This document shows positions 23,301 to 32,200 of a DNA stretch of 64,000 nucleotides, piece by piece (positions within the stretch are counted from its first letter, which is position 1; every line of letters starts with the position of its first letter). Below the pieces are notes generated by a model that saw only the letters and a program-made list of their open reading frames with translations, ran no database searches and had not been told where the DNA came from. The DNA is from Rhineura floridana (taxonomy: Eukaryota; Chordata; Lepidosauria; Squamata; Rhineuridae): assembly GCF_030035675.1 (NCBI RefSeq), contig NC_084483.1:150268925-150332924 (forward strand). The letters are read 5' to 3'. Made by a program: the position numbers and the translations under genes.

Positions 23301-24340
23301 AGTTTTGAACTAATGTAAAACTAAGGAGGGTTTTCCTTGTCTTGGCATAATTACTGGGGAAGGAGTAAATGAAAGCCAAGTGTTGGGCTAACTTCTTCCA
23401 TGCCTTAAGGAATGTTGAAAAATCTGTGTAACTTGGTTTGAAAGTTTTCTTCCTTTGACTTGTTTGCTAATCTACTCCTGCCTACAGGTCTCCTCCAATT
23501 ACACTACTTCAACTTTCTGCGAGCAAGTTTTTAGAAACTCATACAGCATCCTCTGTGGATATTACTGCCTTCCTAACTAGTGACAGCCAGTGTACCTATC
23601 CCACTTGCACCAGTGTATCCAGCCCAAATTGCAAGTTCCTTGAAAACCCAAAAAAGAAGACAATCAAGAAGACAGTGAATCCTATTCAGATGCTCTTTCA
23701 AAGGGCAGTGGAAAAGAAACAGGCCCAGGCTATGGCTGGGTGCTCTCTTCCTGGTGTCACCAATGAAAGGACCTTACCATCAACTCTAGAGTCCGGTGTT
23801 TGTCATGGTAAAGGATTCATTCCCATCAACAGCCAGATTCTAAAAGATCCTGTGGAACAAAGTACCAATAGCAGCAACTCCACACAGAAACAGCTTTCTG
23901 TAGTACAATCTGTGCCTAGCTCTAAAGCAAGGGTGCTGGAGAGCCCTTTGACTAGTCAGTGTTACATGGCACCTTTAGAAGCAGAAGTGCTTGAGGTTTC
24001 TTCAGAGCTTCCTGATCCGTGGAAAGAAAAGGGAGTGCCACCTGCTTTTGGAATTTCCCTGGAAGGAGTTGATAGTTTGGCTCCGCACTCTTTTAAAGGT
24101 GACAGGATGTTGTGTGAGAAATGTAACCAACAGGTGCTGGTATGGGAGTTCACAGAACACTTAGACTACCACTTTGCTGTGGAGCTGCAGAACTCTTTCT
24201 CAGAATCCAATTCTTTCAAATCGTCTTCATCTGTTGGCAGCCCTCCAACTAAGGGCAAAAGCAAACAGAAGCCATACACAGCCTCTAGTGCCAAAAGACT
24301 AAGGACTTTGGATTCCTTTTTTAAGCAACCTCCTCCTTAG
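8310..24340 (+). CDS. POLH: DNA polymerase eta, partial (first coding exon(s) outside window)
   Basis: Y-family translesion polymerase that copies past UV photoproducts in the nucleus. Coding exons, each with AG/GT borders and consistent phases: 8310-8444, 9324-9541, 10112-10281, 16827-16930, 17998-18117, 19754-19877, 20362-20427, 21765-21937, 23488-24340. The product (about 654 aa seen; human protein 713 aa) begins IIAVSYEARAFGVTR, has the catalytic ASIDEAYMDL (Asp-Glu pair), VGAVIMEEMRAAVE, GISHNKVLAKLACGLNKPNRQ in pieces, and GSWLYDLCRGTEHEPVKPRQ. The last exon carries the UBZ zinc finger (CEKC, then HLDYH) and a C-terminal PIP box TLDSFFKQ. The internal PIP-like site is weak (PIQMLFQRA). 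The N-terminal segment with LVDMDCF is missing and should lie upstream. No break was seen in the visible exons. GTPBP2 follows on the opposite strand, converging. Confidence 0.96.
8607..8899 (+). mobile_element. Sauria-type SINE (tRNA head, BovB-like tail)
   Basis: The head carries an RNA polymerase III B box (agttcgattcc, 8649-8659). The 3' part has gagtcggaaacgactcgcac, which resembles the BovB LINE tail, and the end is an acctttacc-type simple repeat. This combination is the known structure of Sauria SINEs, mobilised by BovB. It lies in the POLH intron after the 8310-8444 exon. Confidence 0.8.
8990..9178 (+). mobile_element. tRNA-related SINE, second family
   Basis: A B-box-like ggttcaatccc (about 9047-9057) is followed by ctggagagccactgccagtc, tagacaatattgatctagat and a cagcttcctatgttcc tail. 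The same tail wording recurs at 49280-49402 and, reversed, at 25038-25090 and 40350-40470, so this is a dispersed family. It sits in a POLH intron. Confidence 0.65.
12533..14414 (-). mobile_element. ORF1-only L1-type LINE, copy 2 (HAL1-like), inside BovB
   Basis: Read on the minus strand: a 5' UTR (13585-14414), ORF1 (12898-13584), a short AT-rich 3' UTR and an A tail at 12533-12540. A 17-bp target duplication cagcatctgattgttct flanks it (12516-12532 and 14415-14431), and BovB coding resumes in the expected place, so both ends are exact and the copy is full length at 1882 bp. ORF1 is open apart from one in-frame stop near 13312-13317. No ORF2 exists between ORF1 and the tail. The 5' UTR starts with two hairpins: cctctgagacg/cgtctcagagg (14354-14381) and accagtca/tgactggt (about 14309-14335). 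Confidence 0.85.
15078..15882 (-). mobile_element. Solo LTR of an endogenous LTR retroelement, inside BovB
   Basis: An 805-bp insertion begins TG and ends CA and is flanked by a 5-bp duplication gatga (15073-15077 and 15883-15887) in BovB coding sequence. On the minus strand it has a TATA-like ctataaaag (around 15266-15274) and a downstream aataaa (around 15152), in LTR order. No internal region is present, so it is a solo LTR left by recombination between two LTRs. Family not recognised. It is younger than the BovB. Confidence 0.75.
16212..16485 (-). mobile_element. L2-type LINE 3' end fragment
   Basis: The text atttatatcccgtccttg, then caaacaaaaacatttaaaac and A-rich tracts match the 3' end of the L2 at about 51590-51800, where it is contiguous with RT coding on the minus strand. 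Here only the terminal part remains, wedged between two BovB tails. Confidence 0.6.
16486..16601 (+). mobile_element. BovB 3' tail fragment
   Basis: It carries ggaagccacagacctgaact, gattcatagagtcgccataa and cgacttgaaggcacataaca, the same terminal wording as the main BovB at 16105-16230. It is a second, separate tail about 250 bp downstream of the first. Confidence 0.8.
17278..17741. mobile_element. Foldback, hAT-like non-autonomous DNA transposon (candidate)
   Basis: A GC-rich island in an AT-rich intron contains nested inverted repeats. A perfect 20-bp pair lies at 17422-17441 and 17476-17495 (tgccatcaaccaagatggca and its complement). A looser outer pair is ctccacctacctcttctttc (about 17369) against ggagaggtaggtggag (about 17534), and ctgctcccagcc against ggctgggagc. 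The outermost cagggccagcacc and ggcaccagctctg resemble imperfect hAT-type CAG...CTG ends. It lies in the POLH intron before exon 17998-18117. A clean target duplication was not found. Confidence 0.5.
18430..18560 (-). repeat. Dispersed reptile repeat fragment (family unresolved)
   Basis: The wording ggggtagctatgttagtc, agatttataagctttgaaag and atttcatcagatgcatagga resembles a widespread amniote repeat whose 3' part reads CTGATGA-stem-GAAA on the minus strand. Both sequence halves are worn. It lies in the POLH intron after exon 17998-18117. Confidence 0.4.
18837..19348. mobile_element. hAT-superfamily non-autonomous DNA transposon
   Basis: The ends are inverted repeats cagtggttcccaacc (18837-18851) and ggttgggaaccactg (19334-19348), the classic hAT-Charlie-type terminus. 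A perfect 8-bp target duplication atgtagtg flanks it (18829-18836 and 19349-19356), the size typical of hAT. The 512-bp body has no transposase coding. It sits in a POLH intron. Confidence 0.92.
22001..22832 (+). mobile_element. BovB (RTE) LINE, 5'-truncated copy
   Basis: The copy starts inside the RT (NNLRYEDDTILLAETSNDLK, about 22050), continues through the thumb region (RRRLGLGRAAMRELEKILKC), a worn C-terminal part and the tail near 22800-22830. It is closely similar to the 3' half of the BovB at 14575-16230. It begins only 63 bp downstream of the donor site of POLH exon 21765-21937, in the gene's orientation. Several frameshifts are present. Confidence 0.88.
23030..23200 (-). mobile_element. 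L2-type LINE 3' end fragment
   Basis: It contains tatatcccacccaggatggc, acaaaaacactaaaaacact and A-rich repeats, the same terminal wording as the L2 at about 51590-51750. It lies in the last POLH intron. Confidence 0.55.
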
Positions 24341-24432
24341 ATTTTAGCACATCTTAGCAGCTGACATCTTATCTTGGAGAAAGGAGGTGCAATTTTATTT
24401 GCCTATATTTATCTTGTATCCAAAACATATCT

Positions 24433-24438
24433 AATAAA
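24433..24438 (+). promoter_or_regulatory. POLH: POLH polyadenylation signal
   Basis: A canonical aataaa lies 93 bp past the POLH stop codon, followed by a GT-rich stretch. It implies a short 3' UTR of roughly 110-130 bp; longer forms are possible. Confidence 0.6.
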
Positions 24439-24459
24439 TTGTTCCCAACAGGTGCATAG

Positions 24460-25035
24460 AAAGCTCAAGGACTCTTAAGAGTTGTTGAGGGGGAAACTGC
24501 ACTTGATTTTCAAGGTCATTATGCCTTTTGTAGCTCCATACTTTTAACTGTAGGTTAAGATGACAACAGCTGTAGTGTCAAGATCCCACTCAAATGATTT
24601 TTATGCAGTAAGTAACTCAATCTAGACTGCTTTGCTACTGAGAAAGGACGGAGGTCTTGCACTCTCATTCTACTATCCAGCTTCCACAGGAGTCTACATT
24701 GTCTGGTAAATAAGTGTAGTGTCCATGTGGTGTTTTTGTGAACTTGATTGCACAAGTGAATATCATAGGGAAATATCAGCAATGGGAAGTACTGTGTTCA
24801 TGTACCCTTTGAACTTTAACATCCTAGTGCTGTGGGTTTGTGAAGCAAGTCTCAGCATTCCAATTTAAGATGCACCCTCCCTTTCTTCTTGAGTGTGAAA
24901 AACAAGAATGTGGTCTTCTATTTATTGTTTGGTTTCTTGCTAGCATGGATAGAGTCAATCTATCCATCTGAGATTGGCCAAAAGTGTAATTCGTTTTTGA
25001 ATCCTGTAAGAGCCCTTTTTGAATCAAGCAGCCTT
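24460..25035. other. Intergenic DNA downstream of POLH
   Basis: No exon, RNA gene or clear repeat was recognised here. Part of it may be an extended POLH 3' UTR. Confidence 0.4.
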
Positions 25036-25037
25036 AC

Positions 25038-25090
25038 TAAACACATGAAGCTGCCTTATACTGAGTCAGAGCCTTAGCCCATCTAGGCCA
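25038..25090 (-). mobile_element. tRNA-related SINE tail fragment (second family)
   Basis: The text acatgaagctgccttatact is the reverse of the actgagctagat...ggcagcttcctatgt tail of the family at 8990-9178. A matching A-box head (gtagctcaatggtagaa on the minus strand) appears at about 25656-25672, so the two may be ends of one copy split by the SINE at 25413-25632 and other repeats. Confidence 0.45.
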
Positions 25091-25412
25091 TCATCAGGAC
25101 CTGCTCCAGACTGCCCTGTTTTCCCTCTTCTCTCCCCGCCCTGCCCAGGCCAAGATACATCATCTGCCCGGCGAGAAAGAAGAGAGGGAGGCAAAGACAA
25201 TGCTAGGACTTGCTCCTGTCAGAATGTCACCTCCAGAGTAATCTTTACATTTTACATAATTTTAAATTTTAAAATGGTAAACAGCTTTGGTGCCTTAGCA
25301 GAAAGGCGATATATAAATGCAAAAAATATTGCCCAAGACCATGGGGAGCTGCTGCCTGAAGTCTTTCCTAAGACTGCCCCATGCAACTAAATCTCAAGGA
25401 GTGAACTTGGCC

Positions 25413-25632
25413 CAGTGTGGTGTAGTGGTTGGACGGTTGGACTAGGATCTGGGGAACCAGGGTTCAAATCCCCACTCAGCCATGAAGCTTGCTGGGTGAC
25501 CTTGGGCCAGTCACCATCTCTCAGCCAAACCTACCTCACAGGATTGTGGGGATAAAATGGAGTGGGAGGAGAACCGTGAATGCCACCTTGAGTTCCGAGG
25601 AAGAAAGGCAGGATATGCATGTAAATAAATAA
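25413..25632 (+). mobile_element. tRNA-derived SINE (first family)
   Basis: The head gtgtagtggttggac and B box gggttcaaatcccc (about 25459-25472) are followed by gctgggtgaccttgggccag, cctacctcacaggattgtgg, aaggcaggatatgcatgtaa and an aaataaataaa tail. The same order occurs at 26053-26260 and 49691-49889. The central block resembles MIR-type SINE wording. Confidence 0.8.
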
Positions 25633-26052
25633 AATTCAGGATGTCAATCATGTATTCTACCATTGAGCTACAGGTTATGGCTACTTGCTTCTACTGTGGT
25701 CAAGTTTGTCCTTTTATAGGAACTGTGAGGAATGGAATCATTAAAGCTAAGTAGACCCTGGAACATGCAATGTGCATATCTCTTAAAATGCAGAAACCTG
25801 TGTATGTATATGAAATATTTCTATGGGAGGAGAGTTCAGGCAAATCTATTAACATCTGTGATTTAATTTGATATCTCGAGTAAATGTTTAATTATGGGCA
25901 TAAGTTTTATCTCCACAAAAAGGTACTAGTATCTCTCTACAGAAAATACAAGTTGTCCAGTGTGACTTAGGATATTTCACACCTTTAATCTTCCTACATG
26001 GATAGTAACAAACATATAACATTGCAGAATAAATATCCATGAGGAAACAAAG

Positions 26053-26260
26053 TATGGTGTGGTTAGAGCATTGGACTAGAACCTGGGAGGCCAGGGTTCA
26101 AATCCCTACCATCATGAACTCACTGGGTGACCTTGGGCCATTCAGTCTCTTAACCCAAGTTTCCCTCATAGTGTTCTTGTGAGGATAAAATGGGGAGGAC
26201 CATGTATGCCCCCTTGAGTTCCCTGGAGGAAAGTTGGGATGTAAATGTAGTAAATAAAAG
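26053..26260 (+). mobile_element. tRNA-derived SINE (first family)
   Basis: Same structure as 25413-25632: ggtgtggttagagcattgg, B box gggttcaaatccc, ctgggtgaccttgggcc, agttgggatgtaaatgtag and a taaataaaag tail. A few deletions have shortened it. Confidence 0.75.
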
Positions 26261-27243
26261 TAGTGACTAATCGCTTTTGTGTGTGAGCTTTATTATCTTA
26301 TAGTTCAGCATTATCCATAAAAAACCCTGTAGTGTATGAAGTCTTCAACTATACTTCTAGGACCATGGAACTGGGGTTACTGCTACTGCAAAGCTATCTT
26401 GGTTGATCATAGCGTCCTGTATTACTTAATGCTACATTAAGTCATTAACAACTGTTGTTCCAGATATAGGACTCTATAGTTGTAGTTATAGGACAAAAGA
26501 GTGTGTGTTGTGTTAGTTACAGGTAACAGACACTGGGTGTATATGTAGAATTACTTCATTTTAAAACCTGTTTGCTTTTTTTCCCCTTTCAGTAGAAGTT
26601 ACTGGAAAGGAATGTATCTCAAAGGCCAAAACGATACTAGGTAGCAAAACAGGTTAAGATGAGATTTTTAGATGCATGTGTAAATAAAAATTCTAGTAAG
26701 TTTGAGGCCTCTGCAAAAAAATTGCAGCCTGTTTTGCTGGTATTGTTCCATCCTGTTGTGATAATAATGCAGCAGGAGGACTTGATTTTAGGCAGGGTTA
26801 CTCACCAACACTAATAGGCTGAGTAAGAGTTTCTTCATCCCACAGTTGGTAGAGTCAATGTTAATAGATTAAGGGCATGAGTCATAATTAGCAAAACAAT
26901 GTGACACCTCAGTATTTCAGATGCAACAGGCAGCATTGACAAGGCGTTCTTGTACTATCATTACCTAGAGGACTATTTTGGTTAGTTACTTTTTGAAGAC
27001 TTCTCTACTACCATGCTACTATCTCCACAAGCAACTGACAACATACAGTCTCCCCTCTATACTCAAAACTGCTGTGGTCAGGCTGATAGAGTTCTTTGCA
27101 TGTACTGTGGAATGTCAGATAAGCATGCACTACCAGCTTGTAATGTGTGTATGGAGAACTAGTGGTCAGAGCAGTACTGTATGTGGAGGCTTGCTGAAGC
27201 CTCAATGCAGGGACTAGTTGTTCAGCTCAATGTACAATGCAGC
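26261..27243. other. Intergenic DNA between POLH and GTPBP2
   Basis: No gene, RNA or recognisable repeat was found. The stretch separates the two converging transcription units. Confidence 0.5.
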
Positions 27244-29214
27244 TTTATTGTTTTCAATAAAACATCTTTATTTTGTACATTATATATATATATATATATA
27301 TACACACAGGGAGATGAAAACACCTCTCCACTTTACAGGATCCACAAACAGTGAATATGAAAAGCATGGCACTGAGAACATTCACGCAGTAGAAGGCAGA
27401 CAGGAGACAACCAGATTTCAGATAAGCTGAGGAATTAGCACTTTTGAATGTGTGTCTATAATGGAATAAACTCTACCATAACTGTAAAATGTAGGAAAAA
27501 CACCTATTCTGCCCACAGGGCAAGTTTATAGTGGTAATGGGCTGTAGCAAACCCCCTAGAGGACTGCATTAGGCCAGTTTTCCTCCTTGTATTTTCTAAA
27601 ACAAGTGATCCAAAAATGCCTTGTGTGGAACCAACCCGAGTGATTAAAGGGAAATTGAGAGAAACCAGTTTCATCAGCCAGTATCCATGATACTTAGGTC
27701 ACTTGTACTGTAACTTAATAGTAAGTAAACTGTGCTATTGAAAGGATTATCAGCAGAAACCTAAAAAGCATCAACTTAGAATGAGTTATATTTATACAGC
27801 TTTAATAACAGTATGTTAAAAATCTCAAGAATAGTTACATTAATTAAACAGCTGTAGGACAGAGGTGTACCAACAGAAGGGAGTGTTTTATACTTAAACA
27901 TTTATAATGATAAAAATTGATCATTTTTCACCGGCCGCATTGACTCTAGCAGTTGAACCCTCAGTGCATCAGTGGCTAAGATATATGGGAATAGTAAAGT
28001 AAAAACAAAAAAAGCATTGCTAATTTTTTAAAATCAAATTTCCCACTAGAACATTAAAAATAAGATATCCTACAATGTTTGACTGTCCTACGCTATTTCC
28101 AGCTCTAGAAATGAACTACACTTTGAAGCAGACAGATTGAAATCTTAGATATTAAAATGGTTTTCTGTGAAGTAAAAATGCTCAAAGGGAATCATAATTG
28201 CAGTAATGCTTCAACTCTTCCTATGCTTGCCAAACAGTCATTACTGCTTTGGGAAAAGTAAGGCATATTTCCAAATGAACAAGTTTGGGATGCTATTAAA
28301 CTCTTAACAAAAGACAGACTGCACAGATCTATAAAGATGGCAAACACAGCAGCTCAAAAAACTGCCAACAAAGTAGTACAAGGTGTTTTGAGTGCTACAG
28401 TAGTCAGTTCTACTCTAGGAAGCCACTTCATGTATAGGGTACCTGCTCAACTCTCAAGAAAAACTGGCTGGCTAGGATGCCTGTGGGGGCATGACAGCAT
28501 CTAGTGCATTCGCTGGGGTCTGTAGTTACCATCAGAAAAGGTTTATTGCAGGGAGAGATTCCTCTTCTCCCACACCCCAACCTACCTTTCTTTAAAAAAT
28601 CAACCCACACGAATTATCTGCTAAACATCAGCACACAATGGTGGTGGGGAGAGGGAGACTAGAGGAGCTATTGGATTAAAATGAAACAAACACAGTTTAA
28701 AAGTGATTAGAAACGTCCTGAGCTGTACTGTGAGCAATGCAAACCTTTCAGCTGAAACTTCTAGTTTCAGCTCTTCAACTGTCACAGGCAGCCTGTAAAA
28801 TCAGGCAGCAGGACAACAAAGACTGAGCCCTGTGGGCAATTCTAGGCCCACTATTGCTTTCTCACAGGTAGACTCCCCAGCTACAATCCAACACACTAAG
28901 AGTCTCTACCTGAAAGTAACTTCCCAACAATAGTCAACAAAATCAGGAGTTGCTGGCCCAGGCAAAGTTGCAGCCGCTCTCTTGTCTATTCCAGGGAAGG
29001 CAAGGATATGAAAGCAGCAGGTGATGTACAAACAACATGCTTAACTTGCTCCAGGGAGGGCATTCAATCCAAGACGCAATTCTGGCTTCTGCAGATGCAA
29101 AACTGGAGATGTGCCCACATAAATCGACCGGCCAGCAGCAGCTCTAGATGGTGGGGAGAGATCCTTCCCTTCCCCTATTGCTAACATCAGGAAACCCCAG
29201 TGATTTGATGCAAG
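27244..29214 (-). other. GTPBP2: Probable GTPBP2 3' UTR with two poly-A signals
   Basis: Two minus-strand aataaa signals lie at 27244-27249 and 27267-27272, about 1.95 kb past the GTPBP2 stop codon, and no closer canonical signal stood out. The stretch is free of recognisable transposons, unlike its surroundings, as expected of a retained UTR. A (TA)n run at about 27281-27302 sits at its far end. Confidence 0.45.
27281..27302. repeat. (TA)n microsatellite
   Basis: An uninterrupted TA dinucleotide run followed by a short CA run. Confidence 0.9.
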
Positions 29215-32200
29215 TCAGAAGCTGACTAGCTCAGAACTTAGATCATGATCCAGTCCATTCTCTCCAAGGGTGATAGCTTGGATGCAAGTGACATGTCCAA
29301 TACCTTTGGTAACTCCTTCACAGAACAGCAATTTGGCTCCTATCTTCAGATATTCTGGATGTTTAATGAATCTGAAACAAACCACAGCCTTTTCTCCTGT
29401 ACGCAGCTTATCCTGAGGAAGAAGGGAGATAGTACAATTACAAGATCAATAGCCCAGCTTCTCAGCTTAGGGATTCTAGGAAACTAAGGAAAGGTGTAGG
29501 GGCACTAAGCAACTCAGTCCTATTATGCTTTGTTTATTAAATTCTTAGAGGGGTTAATTATGCAAGAACTCTCCTGAAATGGTGAAAGCATCTCAGATGG
29601 GAGACCTAATGTGATTATGTAACAGATGCAGGATGAAGGCAAAAAAACACTCAAGCAATTCCTTGCGTAGACTGGAAAACACCCCTCTTCTCAACCAGAG
29701 ACTTACCTTCCCATGGATCTTCTCCACAACTGCTGTTTGCCGTACATTGCCAACGTGCACTGTTACTTGAAATCCCTTCCGGAAAGTCGTGGCGTGGAAG
29801 AGCAGAACAATTTCGGCTTCAAACACTGAGCAAATGGTGGGGTTCATCTCTGGGCTTACCATCACCATGCCCTAAGTAACAGCAACATGGTTGAACCAAT
29901 TCTCTGACAATGGCACTCATTTCTTTCCCCAACACATGCACAGTTGGAAGACTACTACTGTCCTTCCTGAATTATTCATTTGCAGTTTCCACTTGCAGGA
30001 AGCTAGCCTCTCCACAGATAGCCAAAGAATGGAGTGGTAAGATAAGCAAGTATGATAAACTAACAGAGGGCAGGGATGTAAAGAGAAGGTTTAATTGCCC
30101 ACTTCTGCTTAATGGCTTTCACTGCATCTCCACTATTCAATTTTTTTGAAGCATAATACAACCACCCAAAGCCATGGGTTCAACTACTCCCAACCTTTGA
30201 TCCTGAATCAAAATGGCTACATCAAGCCATGAATGGGAAGGAGTTTATATATCGTCTATAGCATTACAGAGAACATCTTATCAAGCAGGAGTTCCAGAAG
30301 AACAGTCTGAAACTCTACACAATAACCTGAGTTCATGATACATTGTTCTCAAAAGGCGTGTGTGTGTGTGGAAAGGTTTTTAACCATAGCTCCAAGAAAC
30401 AGGAGATGGACTCACTTTGCGCAGCAGTGAGCGGTCAAAGTGTCCAAGAGCCAGCGTGGCAGCTTGCCCAGCCCGAAGCACACGGCACGCCGAACGATTT
30501 CGTTGCATACTGCACACTTTCAGTTGGAGGAACTTGCCATCATCAGTTGGACCAACCACCAAGTTATCTCCCTCTCTACATATCCCACTGGCAAGGGCAC
30601 AAAAATCAGGAGTGTGTATTTAGCTCTCAAGAGACAAGGAAAGTTTTTTATTTGTGCCTACTTAAAACATACCCTAAAGTAGCTTCCTTACAGTCTTTCC
30701 CATCTCAAATAAAGGGACATTTGTATCTTATAACCAGAGGGCATTAATATCTGCTCTCTGTCCAGGAAGGCAGACAGGAGTTCCTTCAGTTAGACTGTTG
30801 CTTCTATTTCAGTTGCTTCTGTTCCTGACATGATATTTGATCTCTTTGACTGATTAGACATTCAGCTTCTACCTGCACCGTATGACCTAGTCTACCATGA
30901 GGAAGGGAATGTTAAACTACACTGCTAGCCTTCCCCAGATGGCAGAACTCCTTTTGCATCCCCTCCCTATCAATACTGACCCCATGGCATCATGCAAAAA
31001 GCAACACCCACCTTGACAGAGTTCCTCCAACAACAGTGCCCACCTCAGGTACAGTGTAGATTTCATCCACCTGTAGCAAGACAAAAACAGGAGCTTCAGA
31101 CCTGCTACATGGCTTGGGCTGGAGTGAAAAATTTGTGTGTCCCCCCAGAGTATCAATACAGGTCCTTCTATAGAACTTCCGAGCCCATCCCCGAGTACTT
31201 CCTTAGACTATTTCTCCACCTCAAGCATCTCAGGGTACCAGTCTTCAATGAATACTCATTATTCTGCAGGCATTTCCTATATGCATCCACAAATGAAATA
31301 ACATGTATCAACTAAATGATAACAGGGATATAAATAACTCATTTTCCTTGTATAAAAAACCAACTATGACCTTAGTGGATGATCACCCATCTCCAAGAAC
31401 TCTTTGTCCTCACACAGCACGGAGGTAGTACTGCATGAGACCCCAAATAAAGTCAAGAGAGCCTTGTGTACCTGGAACTCAGTGAGCTGTTGCATCAGCT
31501 CCTCCTGTTCCTTGCTATTTGTCAGAGGAGGAAGGATGTTGAGAAAAACTTTCAGAAGATCCAAGTTCTCTCCAGATACACTGGACAAGGTGAAGATAGG
31601 AGTGATGCTGCCAACACACATGAAAAAAATAAGCTGGTGATCTGTAATTCTATGCACAGTGACCATTGAATACAATAGGAATGGAATCCTAGATGTCTCC
31701 TCTCAAGCTTCTATAGGTCACAAACTTGCTGCTATGCTCATGCCTTAGTCTGATCCTAGCTCTGTGCTATAGTCACAGACCTATAACAAAAGTTATTTGG
31801 TTGAACTGCAACATTAATAATTCACATTAAAATAACATATGACAAAAGCAACAATCACCAAAAAAACCCCAACAACGCACAATCCATTTGAAACCCTGTT
31901 TCTTCCTCCTTCCCAAGGAAATGTCCTACAGGTTGCGACAAATGCAATCTTAACTGAGAAGTAAGTATTTGTGTTCTCTGCTGCTCTAGTCCCATAATGC
32001 AGCACCAGAAGTAATAATCCCAGCAAGTACCTTCTAGTTAAATCGGTGCGGGAGGCAGGGAAGGACTTCAGTACATGATTTAAAAGGCAGGACATCAGTG
32101 TGATCCCATTAGTCACACTGCATATTTCACAGACCTGGAAATACCCACACTTTTCTCCTAAAATCCACTAGTGAATTAGTTGCAAATACCCATGTCATCA

